The notes below the pieces were generated by a model. That model made no database searches, was not told the origin of the DNA, and saw only the letters and a list, made by a program, of their open reading frames with translations. A stretch of DNA of 30,000 nt from Mesostigma viride (taxonomy: Eukaryota; Streptophyta; Mesostigmatophyceae; Mesostigmatales; Mesostigmataceae), in contig RPFO01001035.1 in assembly GCA_009746045.1 (NCBI GenBank), forward strand, positions 1 through 30,000. The letters are read 5' to 3'. Both the position numbers and the translations under genes were made by a program. Positions 1-8,711 of the stretch are shown here, in pieces (within the stretch, counting starts at the first letter, position 1; each line of letters starts with the position of its first letter).

Positions 1-121
1 TTTGTGAGAGCCCGACTTTATTCCCATGGGAGATCTCCCACGAGGAATCGACTTGTGTCGGCTTGTCGGTTACGTCGTGTCGGTCGACCGTGTCGTCATG
101 CAGGTTGAAGTTCGAGGCCAT
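1..121 (-). CDS. Partial viral-side ORF running off the left edge
   Basis: On the minus strand an ATG at 121-119 opens a frame with no stop down to base 1, giving about 40 residues that begin MASNFNLHDDTVDRHD and continue out of the window. The peptide is hydrophilic and rich in Asp and His; I recognise no domain. It points the same way as the recombinase, ATPase and coiled-coil genes to its right. The 200 bp upstream of its ATG is AT-rich, as expected for a promoter-bearing gap in a compact viral genome. It shows that the viral element continues left of this window. Confidence 0.45.
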   Translation of the reverse strand, partial: MASNFNLHDDTVDRHDVTDKPTQVDSSWEISHGNKVGLSQ

Positions 122-319
122 GTTGGAAGGCTGTATATCGTATGTTTAGAAAAAAAAAGTTTGGATTAAAAAAATATTCAGTTCGTCTAAAAACACACAA
201 AACTCAAACCTCGAACCTCGAGAAAATTATCCCATGGAACTTTTTATTTTCATGCACATTGCATTGCATTTTAGAATACACTTTTCGACATCCATGACAA
301 TTTCCCACGGGAAAGCTAT
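122..319. other. AT-rich intergenic gap
   Basis: No ORF is supported here. The stretch is rich in A and T runs and contains the near-palindrome TTTCCCACGGGAAA at 301-314. The same 14-mer recurs exactly at 14141-14154 beyond the other side of the viral block, next to several variants. The gap lies between the recombinase stop and the start of the partial gene at the left edge. Confidence 0.5.
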
Positions 320-1600
320 CTACTTTTTCCTAGGCCTCAGCCGACGCCCGCCACTCTCGCCACCCTGGGGGGTGACCTCACCCCTGCGCTCGTAAAGGGC
401 TCCTGTGAGCACGTCATGTCCCATCAGGTCACCAGCCCACTTTCGCTTCTGCCATGACGCGCCCTTCAAAAAAACGGGTGATGTACGCCTGCCTCGTTGC
501 ATCGATTCCGTGGTAGATGCGGTTGTACTTCGCAGAATAATACTCGTGCTTCATGTATTCGCCTGGATTTTTTGGGTCCTCGAACACGTACTTCTGATGA
601 GCTCGAGCCTGCAACGCGTTAATCAGCTTCTTTACCCGTCTGGAATTTGGTAGTCGTACGTGCCGTACGTCTCTGCCGTCTTAAAACGTTGAATTATCAT
701 GCGGCGCTCGCTCGGAATGTATCCGTTCTCGTGCGGCCCGAGCTCGTCGATAGACCCGACGATGCGCATCTGATCGTGGTCGTATCTGGTCGGAGGCAAT
801 TTCTCACCAGACAGATAGAGAAGACCCATCAGAGCTGCGTCGGAGGCCGGGTCCTTTTTGAACTCGGCGGCGGCGATCCGCTGGAGCTGCTCGTACGTGT
901 GTCTCAGGGGCTTGTTCTCGGCCCTAAAGAACTTCCTGTCGACATCGCCGACCTTCAGCTCACCGACCCGGGCAGCATACGCGTCCGTCACGTCGCGTGG
1001 GAGCCTCTTCTCGGATGGCATCATTCGGTTCACCCCGTTGACGACTCCAAGAAGGTTCTTCTCGTTCTCCCTCCACGCATCCTCTTTCGAGTGTGCGAGC
1101 TTGCGTTTGGGTTCCGAGTTTTCGTGGACGACGCGCAGGACACGGGCGGTGTCGGCGAGGCAGTCGACTGATTCGTCCTGTGAGCACCCCAGCCTGTCGA
1201 GGAGAACTCGCAGCCTGCCGATGTAACCCCTCGCGGTTCTGCGAGTAGCACCGCGCTCTTTCGAGGGCCTGCCAGGATCGTGATGTTCTGGCCGGGCATC
1301 CGCTGCGGCGACGGCCTCGTTGAACGTCCAATATCGCCCATCGCTAACTCGTGCGGTAGTTTCGCCGGGATGAATCGGTTCCGGCGAGGGCGGAGATGTC
1401 GCCCCCAAGCCGATTTTGTCCGCGCACTCTGGGTTATTTGCGATCCATCGGTCACTCGGATTCCAGACGCCACTCTTGACCTTGCTCTTGGCCGAGATGC
1501 AGTTCGTCTGGTCGCGGGCGATGGCTCGCCTCTTCGCCTGGGCCCGTCGCCATTGCTCGCGACGCTCCTCTACGGTCACCGTCATCTGATGACTGACCAT
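320..1600 (-). pseudogene. Tyrosine recombinase (integrase), frame-broken
   Basis: This encodes a tyrosine-recombinase type integrase, which would insert the viral genome into host DNA. The long frame 1600-632 carries the first catalytic-Arg region (LPPTRYDHDQMRIV) and the beta-strand-like RFKTAETYGTYDYQIPDG typical of viral tyrosine recombinases. The domain then continues in a second frame (614 to about 470) with the second Arg region (GIDATRQAYIT), and in a third frame with LMGHDVLTGALYERR, where Tyr is the expected nucleophile; the stop is at 320-322. The breaks fall near 633, next to a G run, and near 470, within a run of seven T, so both look like one-base length changes. All catalytic blocks are present and in order, so identification is firm even though the copy is not translatable as it stands. 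The N-terminal part (about 230 residues) is basic and may bind DNA. It probably also joins the AT-hook ORF upstream. Confidence 0.82.
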
Positions 1601-1946
1601 GAGACAATTTTTTGGCTCGAGGCTTTTTATACCCTACGGGGTGGATCCTTGGGCGCCCTCGAGGCCGTTTCGGTTCGTGTCGTTTTTCCGTTTTGGAGGG
1701 TGAGCGCCCACGTGGACGCCTGCGATCGCCCACCAAGGCGAGGATGGCCAATCGGATTTCGGGGCTCATGTCGTGACAGGTGGACGGAATCGTGTCGTGG
1801 TGGCCTGCTTCTTGAAGGATCCTGACGACACGTTCTAGAGTTTTCTGCCCCAGTCGAGAACCCGAACAATATCGGAGGAGTGCTTGGGTGTCCAACACGT
1901 ACTCCTTCTCGGCGCCTGCGTATCGTTTGATGGACGGAATATCCAT
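1601..1946 (-). CDS. AT-hook N-terminal segment, likely start of the recombinase gene
   Basis: An ATG at 1946-1944 opens a frame beginning MDIPSIKRYAGAEKEYV. Residues 1-70 look folded and helical. Residues 75-113 are very basic, with two AT-hook-like cores: RRPRGRS near residue 78 and KRPRGRPR at 93-100. After a run of six A near 1610 this frame loses protein-like composition, while the recombinase frame becomes protein-like at the same point. The simplest reading is one gene (1946-320, about 540 residues) with a one-base change in the A run, giving an AT-hook DNA-binding arm on the integrase. The alternative is a separate small AT-hook protein that overlaps the recombinase start at 1600. The start lies 22 bp after the ATPase stop, consistent with tight viral packing. 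Confidence 0.5.
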
Positions 1947-1968
1947 AGTATATCATGTTCAGAGAAAA

Positions 1969-2849
1969 TTATTTTATCGAGAGAAATGTATTGAAGTTTC
2001 GACGAAACATTTTTTTCGGGTCGCGCTGGTCGAAGTCGACAGCGAAAAGTCGTGAGGATCGTCCTTGACGGCGTGTCCCACAGCGCGAGAAACTCGTCTG
2101 GCGCCACGGCTCCTGCGCTCTCTTCCGCGATCTGACGCGCGGCCCGTGGTCTTTTGTCGAAAGAGAGCCAGAAAACTGATATTGGCTCGCACTGCTCTAG
2201 GGACACCACCGCTGGTGTACGCTTGCGTAAGGAAAATCATACTCGTTAGGAAATGCCTGTGCTTGAAAGCAAAAGCCGCGACAGCGTTCTTGGAAGAGCT
2301 TTGGTAGAGAGCGCTCCCTTGCATATCGTCAATCAGAATCAGCGAGCTAGGGGGGCCGTGCTCGAACCTGGTCTCGGGTTTCGTCCAGTTCATGGCGTCT
2401 AGACGCAGATACATCGACAGCTCCATCAAATCTTCGTTTTTCTTTCCATGGACGTATTCGCGTTGAAACGTTTCCCACACCCTGAGATCGTCCTTGTACC
2501 GCTCGTACTCGTGGAGGTCGGATTTGATGTGATCCACCATTCCATCGAATTCCAGGTTGGAGTACACTTCCATCTCCATCACTGGCTCGGGGAGCTCTTT
2601 GTACTTTGGCTCCGTGTGTGCGGATCCACTAATAAGGTAGAGCTTGTCGAATGAATTGTTAGCGAAATAAGTCTTCGCCATGTTGACCGCCGCGGTTGTT
2701 TTTCCCGAACGCCTCGCCCCACAAAAGTTGGCAATGAAGTGCAAGCTCGGCATGTTTTGCGGGGCGGGACGCTGAGGGGCGTATCGCTGCTTGATGTCCC
2801 TATTCTCCAGCGATTGAATTCGTCGCTCTTCGATGACAGCCATTACCAT
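1969..2849 (-). pseudogene. FtsK/HerA-like genome packaging ATPase, frame-broken
   Basis: This is a virion packaging ATPase of the A32/FtsK-HerA type found in polinton-like viruses, virophages and giant viruses; it would drive genome entry into the capsid. Translation from 2849 (or the Met two codons later) gives Walker A GARRSGKTT at residues 44-52 and Walker B LILIDDMQG near residue 172. A downstream segment (HRHFLTSMIFLTQAYTSGG) fits the region after Walker B in this family. About 230 residues read cleanly. The C-terminal third then switches frame near 2150, 2070 and 2040: RAARQIAEESAGAVAPDEF is in a second frame, VKDDPHDF returns to the first and VDFDQRDPKKMFRR is in the third, with a stop at 1969-1971. 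The three breaks are single-base type with no nonsense codon within the coherent segments. The start is 11 bp from the stop of the coiled-coil gene, suggesting a joint transcript or very compact packing. Confidence 0.85.
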
Positions 2850-2860
2850 TCTTAAGACAT

Positions 2861-3388
2861 TTATTCCTCCAATGAAGCGAGGAGGGATGCCCGGATGGCG
2901 GCCATGCGAATCTCGTAGGGGGTCATCGCGACAGGGGGCGGGGGTGGCGGTGGAAGCTGGCGGGTCTTGATCGGGGGTGGCGGGGTGTCCGGCTCTGCCT
3001 CTCTTGGTTTTCTCCCCCGTCTAGGTTTCGGCGTGTCGGCGGGTGTCGAGGCGACGCTGTCTTCCGCAAGAAGGCGTTCGATGCGCGATTTATTTCGAGC
3101 TTCTTGCAGCTCGAGTTCAACGAGCCTTTGTCGCTGGATCTCCAGTTCCTTCGCGAGGACCTTGCGCTTCGTTATCTCTGCCTCCTTTTCATCGTTCCGT
3201 CTCTTCTCCCTCTCTGCCTTTGAGCGCTGTTGATAAATCCTCATCTTGTCACGTAGGGCCTTTTTCTGTTCATCGTTTAACGGTTGTCCTTTTCGAATCG
3301 TCCTGACCAGGTCCACCTGCTCTTCCCGAGTCTCGGCGAAGGTCTCGTCTTGGAAGCTCATTGGGGTCTCTGAAGCCTCAGAGGCCAT
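2861..3388 (-). CDS. Coiled-coil, proline-rich protein with AT-hook-like core
   Basis: This is an intact 175-residue ORF starting MASEASETPMSFQDE. Residues about 30-105 are dense in Lys, Arg, Glu and Gln with heptad-like spacing and should form a long helix or coiled coil. A basic patch (KPRRGRKPRE) near residue 122 resembles an AT hook, followed by a poly-proline stretch and a short helical end (YEIRMAAIRASLLASLEE). I do not recognise a family. It lies between the ATPase and the divergent large gene, so it may be a virion-associated or packaging-linked protein, but that is only context. Unlike its long neighbours it has no frame break. Confidence 0.7.
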   Translation of the reverse strand: MASEASETPMSFQDETFAETREEQVDLVRTIRKGQPLNDEQKKALRDKMRIYQQRSKAEREKRRNDEKEAEITKRKVLAKELEIQRQRLVELELQEARNKSRIERLLAEDSVASTPADTPKPRRGRKPREAEPDTPPPPIKTRQLPPPPPPPVAMTPYEIRMAAIRASLLASLEE

Positions 3389-3412
3389 GTTTATATTCTA
3401 CGTAGATAATAA
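3389..3412. promoter_or_regulatory. 24-bp divergent promoter interval
   Basis: Only 24 bp separate the ATG of the minus-strand coiled-coil gene (3388) from the ATG of the plus-strand large gene (3413). The interval is AT-rich (TTTATATTCTACG). It resembles the A/T-rich motif seen before other plus-strand genes, so the core promoter elements of the two genes must overlap each other or the coding sequences. Confidence 0.4.
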
Positions 3413-6400
3413 ATGGTCGTGCTTACCACCCTGAGCAGACCGACAAACCTCGCCACCGGGTTAACGCTCGACCCCGAAATGGAGGAGCGCGTTTTTGCTG
3501 TCGAAACGGACATCGACGGGCTTGAGACTAGCGTGTCGTTACTTCTGAGTAAGTCGCACCCGTTTGATCAGTCGCGTCGTGGACGGATTCAAAATTTTTT
3601 ATCCAAGCCAACCGACAAATTTGCGACTTGGAGACGATTTCGACGACGAGACCGCGAGTGACCCATCGGAACTCGCCTACAACCTCGTCGTGAACGGGTA
3701 TTCGTATTTCAAAGAAGGCACCACCATAGTCGACGATCTTACTCTAAACGAACCGTACCTTACGGCGAAAGTGGGAGCAAACCAATACCACGTCTTCGAC
3801 TTCAGTCCTGACACGCTGCTAGACCCCGGCGGCAGAGTCCTGACCCGTGCGCAACTGGACTATCTTTTCGACCAACACGGAGTAGGCACCACGTCGATAA
3901 CTAATTTGAACGGGGATTTCGTCCTTCATCTCGAAGACGGGACGACCGTGTCGCACCAAAACGCGTTCAGCGTCATCAACGACCAGATGTGCGAGTTCAG
4001 CTTCCTTACAATGTTACTAATGGCGACGCGAGTGGGATTTGTAAATATACGTATCGCGACTATCACGTGTCCCAATCGGCCACGGGCGATAACGTCGTGG
4101 ATGGAACAGTGGGGTATCCGTATTTTTCCGATGCGTTCTTTGGACTCGGCGGATCTCGATTCAACGGCCTCCCTCTCCGCGTGGAGTTGTTGTCTTTCGC
4201 CACGATCCGCGACGACAACCGCCGCCTTCCACTAACTGGGAGATCGTTCACCATCACGCGTACCTACTCGCCACTCACGGATTGGAGAATGGGACCGATT
4301 GAACCTTTGAACGCAATCCATTGGAGCACCACTCTGCCCAATGCTACATGGGAGGTAGTGGAGGGTACGACCCTCAAACAAGGCATAAAGATGACGACCC
4401 CTTTCGCATACCAACGCAAACTCCCCATCAGGTGGTACATGAATTCCACCCAGCTCACGCCGACCACCCCGACCATCGGCGGAGTCTCCCTCTCACAAAA
4501 CGGGGGACTGCGCGGGGAAGACGCCGTAATCACCGCGCCAGTAGCGGCAGATAGTAATAAGTTTTTGAACTACGAGATAGACGTATACAACGACTCCACC
4601 CTTACCGCATGCACCACCCAAAAAGGAGGGATGTTTATATGCGTTTCAAAAATGAGCCAGCTTCACTCCGGCATCCGGACCCCGAGTTCTTACATTTCGT
4701 ATCTCAATCCTGTAAAAATCGCGATCAACGGCGTGTACGCAGATCATGATGTGGGGTGGGGAAAGTCGTTGCCTCCTCTCACCGGTTTTCATCTGTTGGC
4801 GAACGGAGTATCTCAAGGGGCCTTGGATGGGACCTTGAAGACAACAACGTTTCAAAATCCATCCGAGGGCGATGATGTGGAACTCAGATACAGGATTATA
4901 ACCGCAAAGGACTCGCCAAATCTGTCAGGGGGGAACATGGAGATATACGGGCCTGTTATGACTCTCCATTCCCTAGAATCGTTCTCGCGCCACTCTGTGA
5001 CCGCGTTGCAAACAGAAGCGACGAAATATTACTTTGAAGGGTCTCCTGAAAAATTCTATATCGTAAAAACAGCCACTCCTGCACCTAGCAAATGTGTGGT
5101 TTTTTCAGAGCAGCTCATAGACGGGCCCTTTCTTCTGTGTTTTCAACTATATCTTGGGAGCAACGACGCCTTTATTTCGTTCGCGGAAAACACTATGTCT
5201 TTGACGAATAAATATCACCCGGCCACGACAGATGCCCATCAGAACTGGAGAAATGCGGCAACGACGCATTGGGGTATGCTGGGTATCAATCTCCACCACA
5301 GTGACTATGCACTTGACCTGTTTGACAACCTGAAGTCAAAGGTTCGATACACGTTAAACTCATCATGGAGACAACAAAACAGCTATTGGGTGGCATTTCG
5401 GAGAAAATCCGATGGAAGGGTGGAGCGTTATATATCAAAAACAACTCCTCAAAAACTGAGTGAAATGACCAAAATCTCAAACTCGTCCGGTATATTTACA
5501 GCCACCCCCACAGACATTATCGACCCGTACATTCCGATGCCCATCCGACCAATTTTCTACTTGAGCGGAGAATACCACGGCGCGCATGTCTGGCCCATCC
5601 AAGATAACCTTCAGACATAGAGTTCGACTCCCTAAAAACCAACAATCCTTCCGGAGCGTACACAGCCGTCGGCGACGTGTTGGAGCTGCGTCACAGGTCA
5701 ACCTCGTCGAGGAATTGTAGCATTTTTGGCAAATATAGCGTCGCAAAACCCGTACCGGGTGTGCGGATACTTGGTTCAAGGAGCTAACACTCACGAATGA
5801 GAGTGTCATACGAACGGTTGTTAAGTGCCCGGATGTTCAATACGGCGTGCAAATGAACGAATATACTGCCAAAATATATGGGATTCTACCAGCTCGTCAG
5901 TCGGTGAGGAAGTTTTATGTAAGACTCGGATTTTCAAACACCAAGTTGAGCAATGATCCATTGCTTATCAGCGTAGTCGTCGGAGAATCGTGGACTGGTG
6001 GTTTTTCTACAACGACAATATCAAAATCCTCGTCGTACGTTGACATAACCTGTGATCATATTTCACTGGTTGATCCTCCAGTTACTGGTATGATCCATTT
6101 GGCGACCGTGACGTTCCAGGTATTAGATCCAACTGTGTCTGGCCCGAGCCCGCTTTTATTTGCTTCCAGCCTAAGCTACTATTATGGATCAAGCCTGTCG
6201 TCGATCGGCGGCAATCACGGGATGGACGTGGCCCTGTATGAAGATGTCCGAGAGACTCGACGTATATCCATACAATATTGGAAGCAGATTCTTTGGTCGG
6301 TCTGAGGCAGCCCATATACGACTACCCGCTTCCGCAATTTTGGCACGGCGCCCCGTGGCCGTGATGTCTTTCCACGACCCGGCAACGCAATCGGAACTAA

Positions 6401-6690
6401 CTCTTCCGACCGCGTTGACCAATATCCTTGTCAGGTTAACATTTGATAATAACCCGCCAACGATTCTCGACATATCAAACCCATATCGCTTAACGGCTAG
6501 CGGCCTGTCCGTCTGGCCGGAAAACGTTATCATTGGCAGCAACTGGAATGTTGTTTCAGGATACGAGGAGGATGACGGGGTGTTTGAAATCGCCTTGCGG
6601 ATTCCTCGCATCACCACTGACACGTCAACATACATAGCTGTCTACGGCGTTTTGCAAGTCGCGCGCTGGAAAAATGGCCGTGTCGACTAA
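3413..6690 (+). pseudogene. Very large unknown protein, probably virion structural, frame-broken
   Basis: A start at 3413 (MVVLTTLSRPTNLATG) is followed by coding-quality sequence up to a stop at 6688-6690, roughly 1,090 residues if the frame breaks are ignored. Five frame changes are seen, near 3600, 4005, 5615, 5775 and 6255, and no other gene starts fit. The longest clean stretch (3989-5620, 543 codons) is rich in Thr, Ser, Asn, Tyr and beta-strand-like patterns, as in capsid-surface or attachment proteins. The N-terminus has a short amphipathic helix (EERVFAVETDIDGLETS). I recognise no named domain and see no signal peptide or membrane segment. Its place between packaging and capsid genes suggests a virion component, perhaps a vertex or fibre protein. 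Alternatively it could be two adjacent genes divided near 5620, where one frame ends in a TAG. Confidence 0.55.
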
Positions 6691-6710
6691 CAAGACCCTC
6701 ACTTGGACGC

Positions 6711-6722
6711 TATAAAAATCTA
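6711..6722 (+). promoter_or_regulatory. Candidate viral promoter motif (TATAAAAATCTA)
   Basis: This A/T-rich block ends 15 bp before the ATG at 6738. It shares the core AAA(T)ATCTA with blocks before the capsid gene, the lectin/Ig gene cluster and the gene at 11949. Confidence 0.4.
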
Positions 6723-7237
6723 TGATTATACTCAGAAATGGCGAGGCGTCAGAAAACAGCAAGGCGCCGTCCTGTAGGCAAAAGGGGAAACCCAAGCGAA
6801 AGGTCGCGCCCCAGTCGCAGGTGACCGCTTCATCGACCAACACCATTGTCATCCACAGCGCGCCGGTCCGAAGAGCTGTGAACAGAGGCAAGGTCGCAGA
6901 GGCGCGAGGGTTCAAGGACGCCCTTCTGATGGCGTCAGTCATGGGGAACTCTAGACCGGTCGCGTACCCCCCGTTATCCGCGTATGCCCAACCGGCACCT
7001 GTCGCGGCTCCCGAACCGGTTGTCGTCGATGCGGCACCGGAGGCGCCCCCCGAGCCTGCGGGTGTATCTGTCGGAAAGCGAGTCCAGGTGGGGGGCACGA
7101 GGTGGAAATGCCCACAGCCCGGGTGTAAAAGCACGTTCGTAAACGAAAAAAATCTCCTTCTGCATCTCAGGAGGGTCCACAACACGGTAGTCGGAATCCC
7201 AAAAGAGGGCGCGGAAAAAAATCTCATACAAGAGTAA
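6722..7237 (+). CDS. C2H2 zinc-finger protein
   Basis: The open frame ends at 7235-7237 and carries one classical C2H2 finger near its C-terminus (WKCPQPGCKSTFVNEKNLLL, then HLRRVH): two Cys, a hydrophobic core and two His with normal spacing. The N-terminal third is basic (GKPKRKVAPQSQ) and the middle is Pro/Ala-rich and probably disordered. Two starts are possible. The ATG at 6722 is in frame but touches the promoter-like block. The ATG at 6738 is better placed and begins with a very basic peptide (MARRQKTARRRPVGKRG), but it would need a one-base change near 6785 to join the finger frame. A nucleic-acid-binding or transcription-regulatory role is likely from the finger; the target is unknown. 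Confidence 0.65.
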   Translation: MIILRNGEASENSKAPSCRQKGKPKRKVAPQSQVTASSTNTIVIHSAPVRRAVNRGKVAEARGFKDALLMASVMGNSRPVAYPPLSAYAQPAPVAAPEPVVVDAAPEAPPEPAGVSVGKRVQVGGTRWKCPQPGCKSTFVNEKNLLLHLRRVHNTVVGIPKEGAEKNLIQE

Positions 7238-7240
7238 CAC

Positions 7241-7582
7241 ATGAGCAACCCTCTGTTCACTGACGCCGAGATGCTCGAGATATCGCAGTGGATGACCCTT
7301 CACACAAACGTCCCCCGGAATTCATCGAATCAGCCATGCTTTATTGTAGGAAGAAGCCGCTCACGGAAAAAAAAGCGCGCTATCAAAAGGGCGATGGCAC
7401 ATAAAGAAGAGGGCGTGGTCAAGGTTTTTGGGACAAACGAAATTACTTCTGAGCTAATGTCAGACGAAGTGGCCGATGAAGGAGTTCATCCAGGAGACGT
7501 TGACACTCACTCTACGCACGGAGAACCGGACTCGCGGGACGCTGGTGGATCCGGTGTGGGACATCCCGGCGGGGCTCCTTGA
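7241..7582 (+). CDS. Hypothetical basic protein overlapping the penton start
   Basis: ATG 7241 opens a 113-codon frame three bases after the zinc-finger stop. The first 75 residues look genuine, with an N-terminal helix (LFTDAEMLEISQWMTLH) and a strongly basic patch (GRSRSRKKKRAIKRAM). From about 7470 the composition becomes poor, because the penton-like frame takes over at ATG 7476. It may be a short independent gene overlapping the next by about 100 bp, or an N-terminal arm of the penton protein separated from it by one frame change near 7470. No family recognised. Confidence 0.45.
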   Translation: MSNPLFTDAEMLEISQWMTLHTNVPRNSSNQPCFIVGRSRSRKKKRAIKRAMAHKEEGVVKVFGTNEITSELMSDEVADEGVHPGDVDTHSTHGEPDSRDAGGSGVGHPGGAP

Positions 7583-8336
7583 TGACTATCACGACGTCGG
7601 GCTTACCCTCATGACCATCCCGTTCGAACAGACTCACATCAGCGAAGGAAACCGATACTTCACTGTCCGTTTGTCTGGCAGCGAGTCGCCGTCAAGGTGA
7701 CTTTGCCGCTCGGCTCCTACACGACCATCGAAAACCGGAAAAACATCGAGGACGCTTTGAAGGCGGTGGATGCCGGGTTCTCGGTCACGTACAACAGGGC
7801 GACTAGCCTTTTTACCGTGACCAATGCCGTCGAGTTCTCTATCTCGGTGGATGAGCCAACGGGCGGGTGTTGGGGCTCATGGAAGGCTCTTATCTCTCAC
7901 AGGCGCCCTCGCTAGCAATCGGCCAGCAACGAATGGGAGACTGAGAATGGTGTATGTGTATAGTGACATCGTCCGGGGAAATGTGATATCATCATCGACA
8001 GGAACTGGATATGGAGGTCTTTTGGCAGTTTGCCCCAATATGTCGCAGTTCTTAGAACCCATTGTTTGGCAGGCAGCGAACCCTTTGTGGCAGCATCTCA
8101 AGGACTCTCCCAGCAACATCACGATCCGACTGCTCGACGAAGACGACGCTCCTATAACTGTCTACTCTGACTGGGCTCTTCAGCTCTCCTTCCGCATAAG
8201 CCCTCAGAAGGCGATGGGGATAGAGGCTAGGAAGATTGGGAGCGTTTTGAAATACATGGCACTCGACAGGACCGTCCAGCCACAAACCAGATTAATTTCT
8301 CAGCCATCTAGTACTGTCGAGGACGATGAAACTTAA
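7476..8336 (+). pseudogene. Penton-like minor capsid protein, frame-broken
   Basis: About 285 residues from ATG 7476 to the stop at 8334-8336, spread over three frame segments with breaks near 7690, 7875 and 7912. Recognisable blocks, in order: the jelly-roll-entry strand pattern VAVKVTLPLGSYTTIEN, the block MVYVYSDIVRGNVI followed by a Leu-rich turn (GGLLAVCPN), and a C-terminal ITIRLLDEDDAPITVYSDW then ALQLSFRI. This order matches the single-jelly-roll penton or minor capsid proteins of polintons, polinton-like viruses and virophages, where VYSDIV and the I.I.D..G...W..L.F ending are typical. It would form the fivefold vertices. Its place just before the major capsid gene supports the call. 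The assignment rests on motif pattern only. Confidence 0.68.
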
Positions 8337-8354
8337 TTTTGGCGCATCGGAAAC

Positions 8355-8681
8355 GTGGCTAGACGCGTGGGCGAGTTTGCTGGAAACGCAATCAAGAGGG
8401 TCGGCGACGGGGCGGCGATCGTGTCGGCTGTCAAGAAGGCCGGTCACGTCGCGGGAGAGGTTATCTCGAAAATCGGAGACGGGGCGCGAGCCGCGAAACA
8501 GGTCGCGGGCATCGTCGATTCGGCGCTCGGGCACGTCCCCTCTACCATGATCGCGAAAAGTACGCTCCTCGGGAAAGCGTACTCGGCCGCGAACACGGGG
8601 CTGAGCGCCCTATCGAATCTCGAGAGAAGAGTGGACGGGGCGAAAGTAAAAAATCCTATACTCGGCCAGCTCCTTCAGTAA
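8355..8681 (+). pseudogene. Small helical Ala/Gly-rich protein with lost ATG
   Basis: The open frame from 8355 to the stop at 8679-8681 encodes 108 residues beginning (M)ARRVGEFAGNAIKRVGD. It is rich in Ala, Gly, Val and Lys with amphipathic helical periodicity (VSAVKKAGHVAGEVISKIGD). The only plausible start is GTG at 8355 in the context AAACGTGGCT, and an in-frame stop lies at 8334. In a eukaryotic virus this suggests an ATG-to-GTG change that removed the start. Small amphipathic proteins beside capsid genes in related viruses act as minor capsid or membrane-active proteins. That role is a guess here, as I recognise no family. It ends directly at the promoter-like block of the major capsid gene. 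Confidence 0.5.
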
Positions 8682-8690
8682 AAATATCTA
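8679..8690 (+). promoter_or_regulatory. Candidate viral promoter motif before the capsid gene
   Basis: TAAAAATATCTA overlaps the stop codon of the preceding small gene and lies 21 bp upstream of the capsid ATG at 8712. It is the clearest copy of the shared AAATATCTA core. Confidence 0.45.
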
Positions 8691-8711
8691 ACTCGAGTGT
8701 ATACACCATCG

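Noticed and set aside
647-1825. Plus-strand ORFs of 174 and 181 codons opposite the recombinase
   Set aside because: They are antisense to a frame with recombinase motifs and show no protein-like pattern; GC-rich codon structure keeps the opposite strand open.
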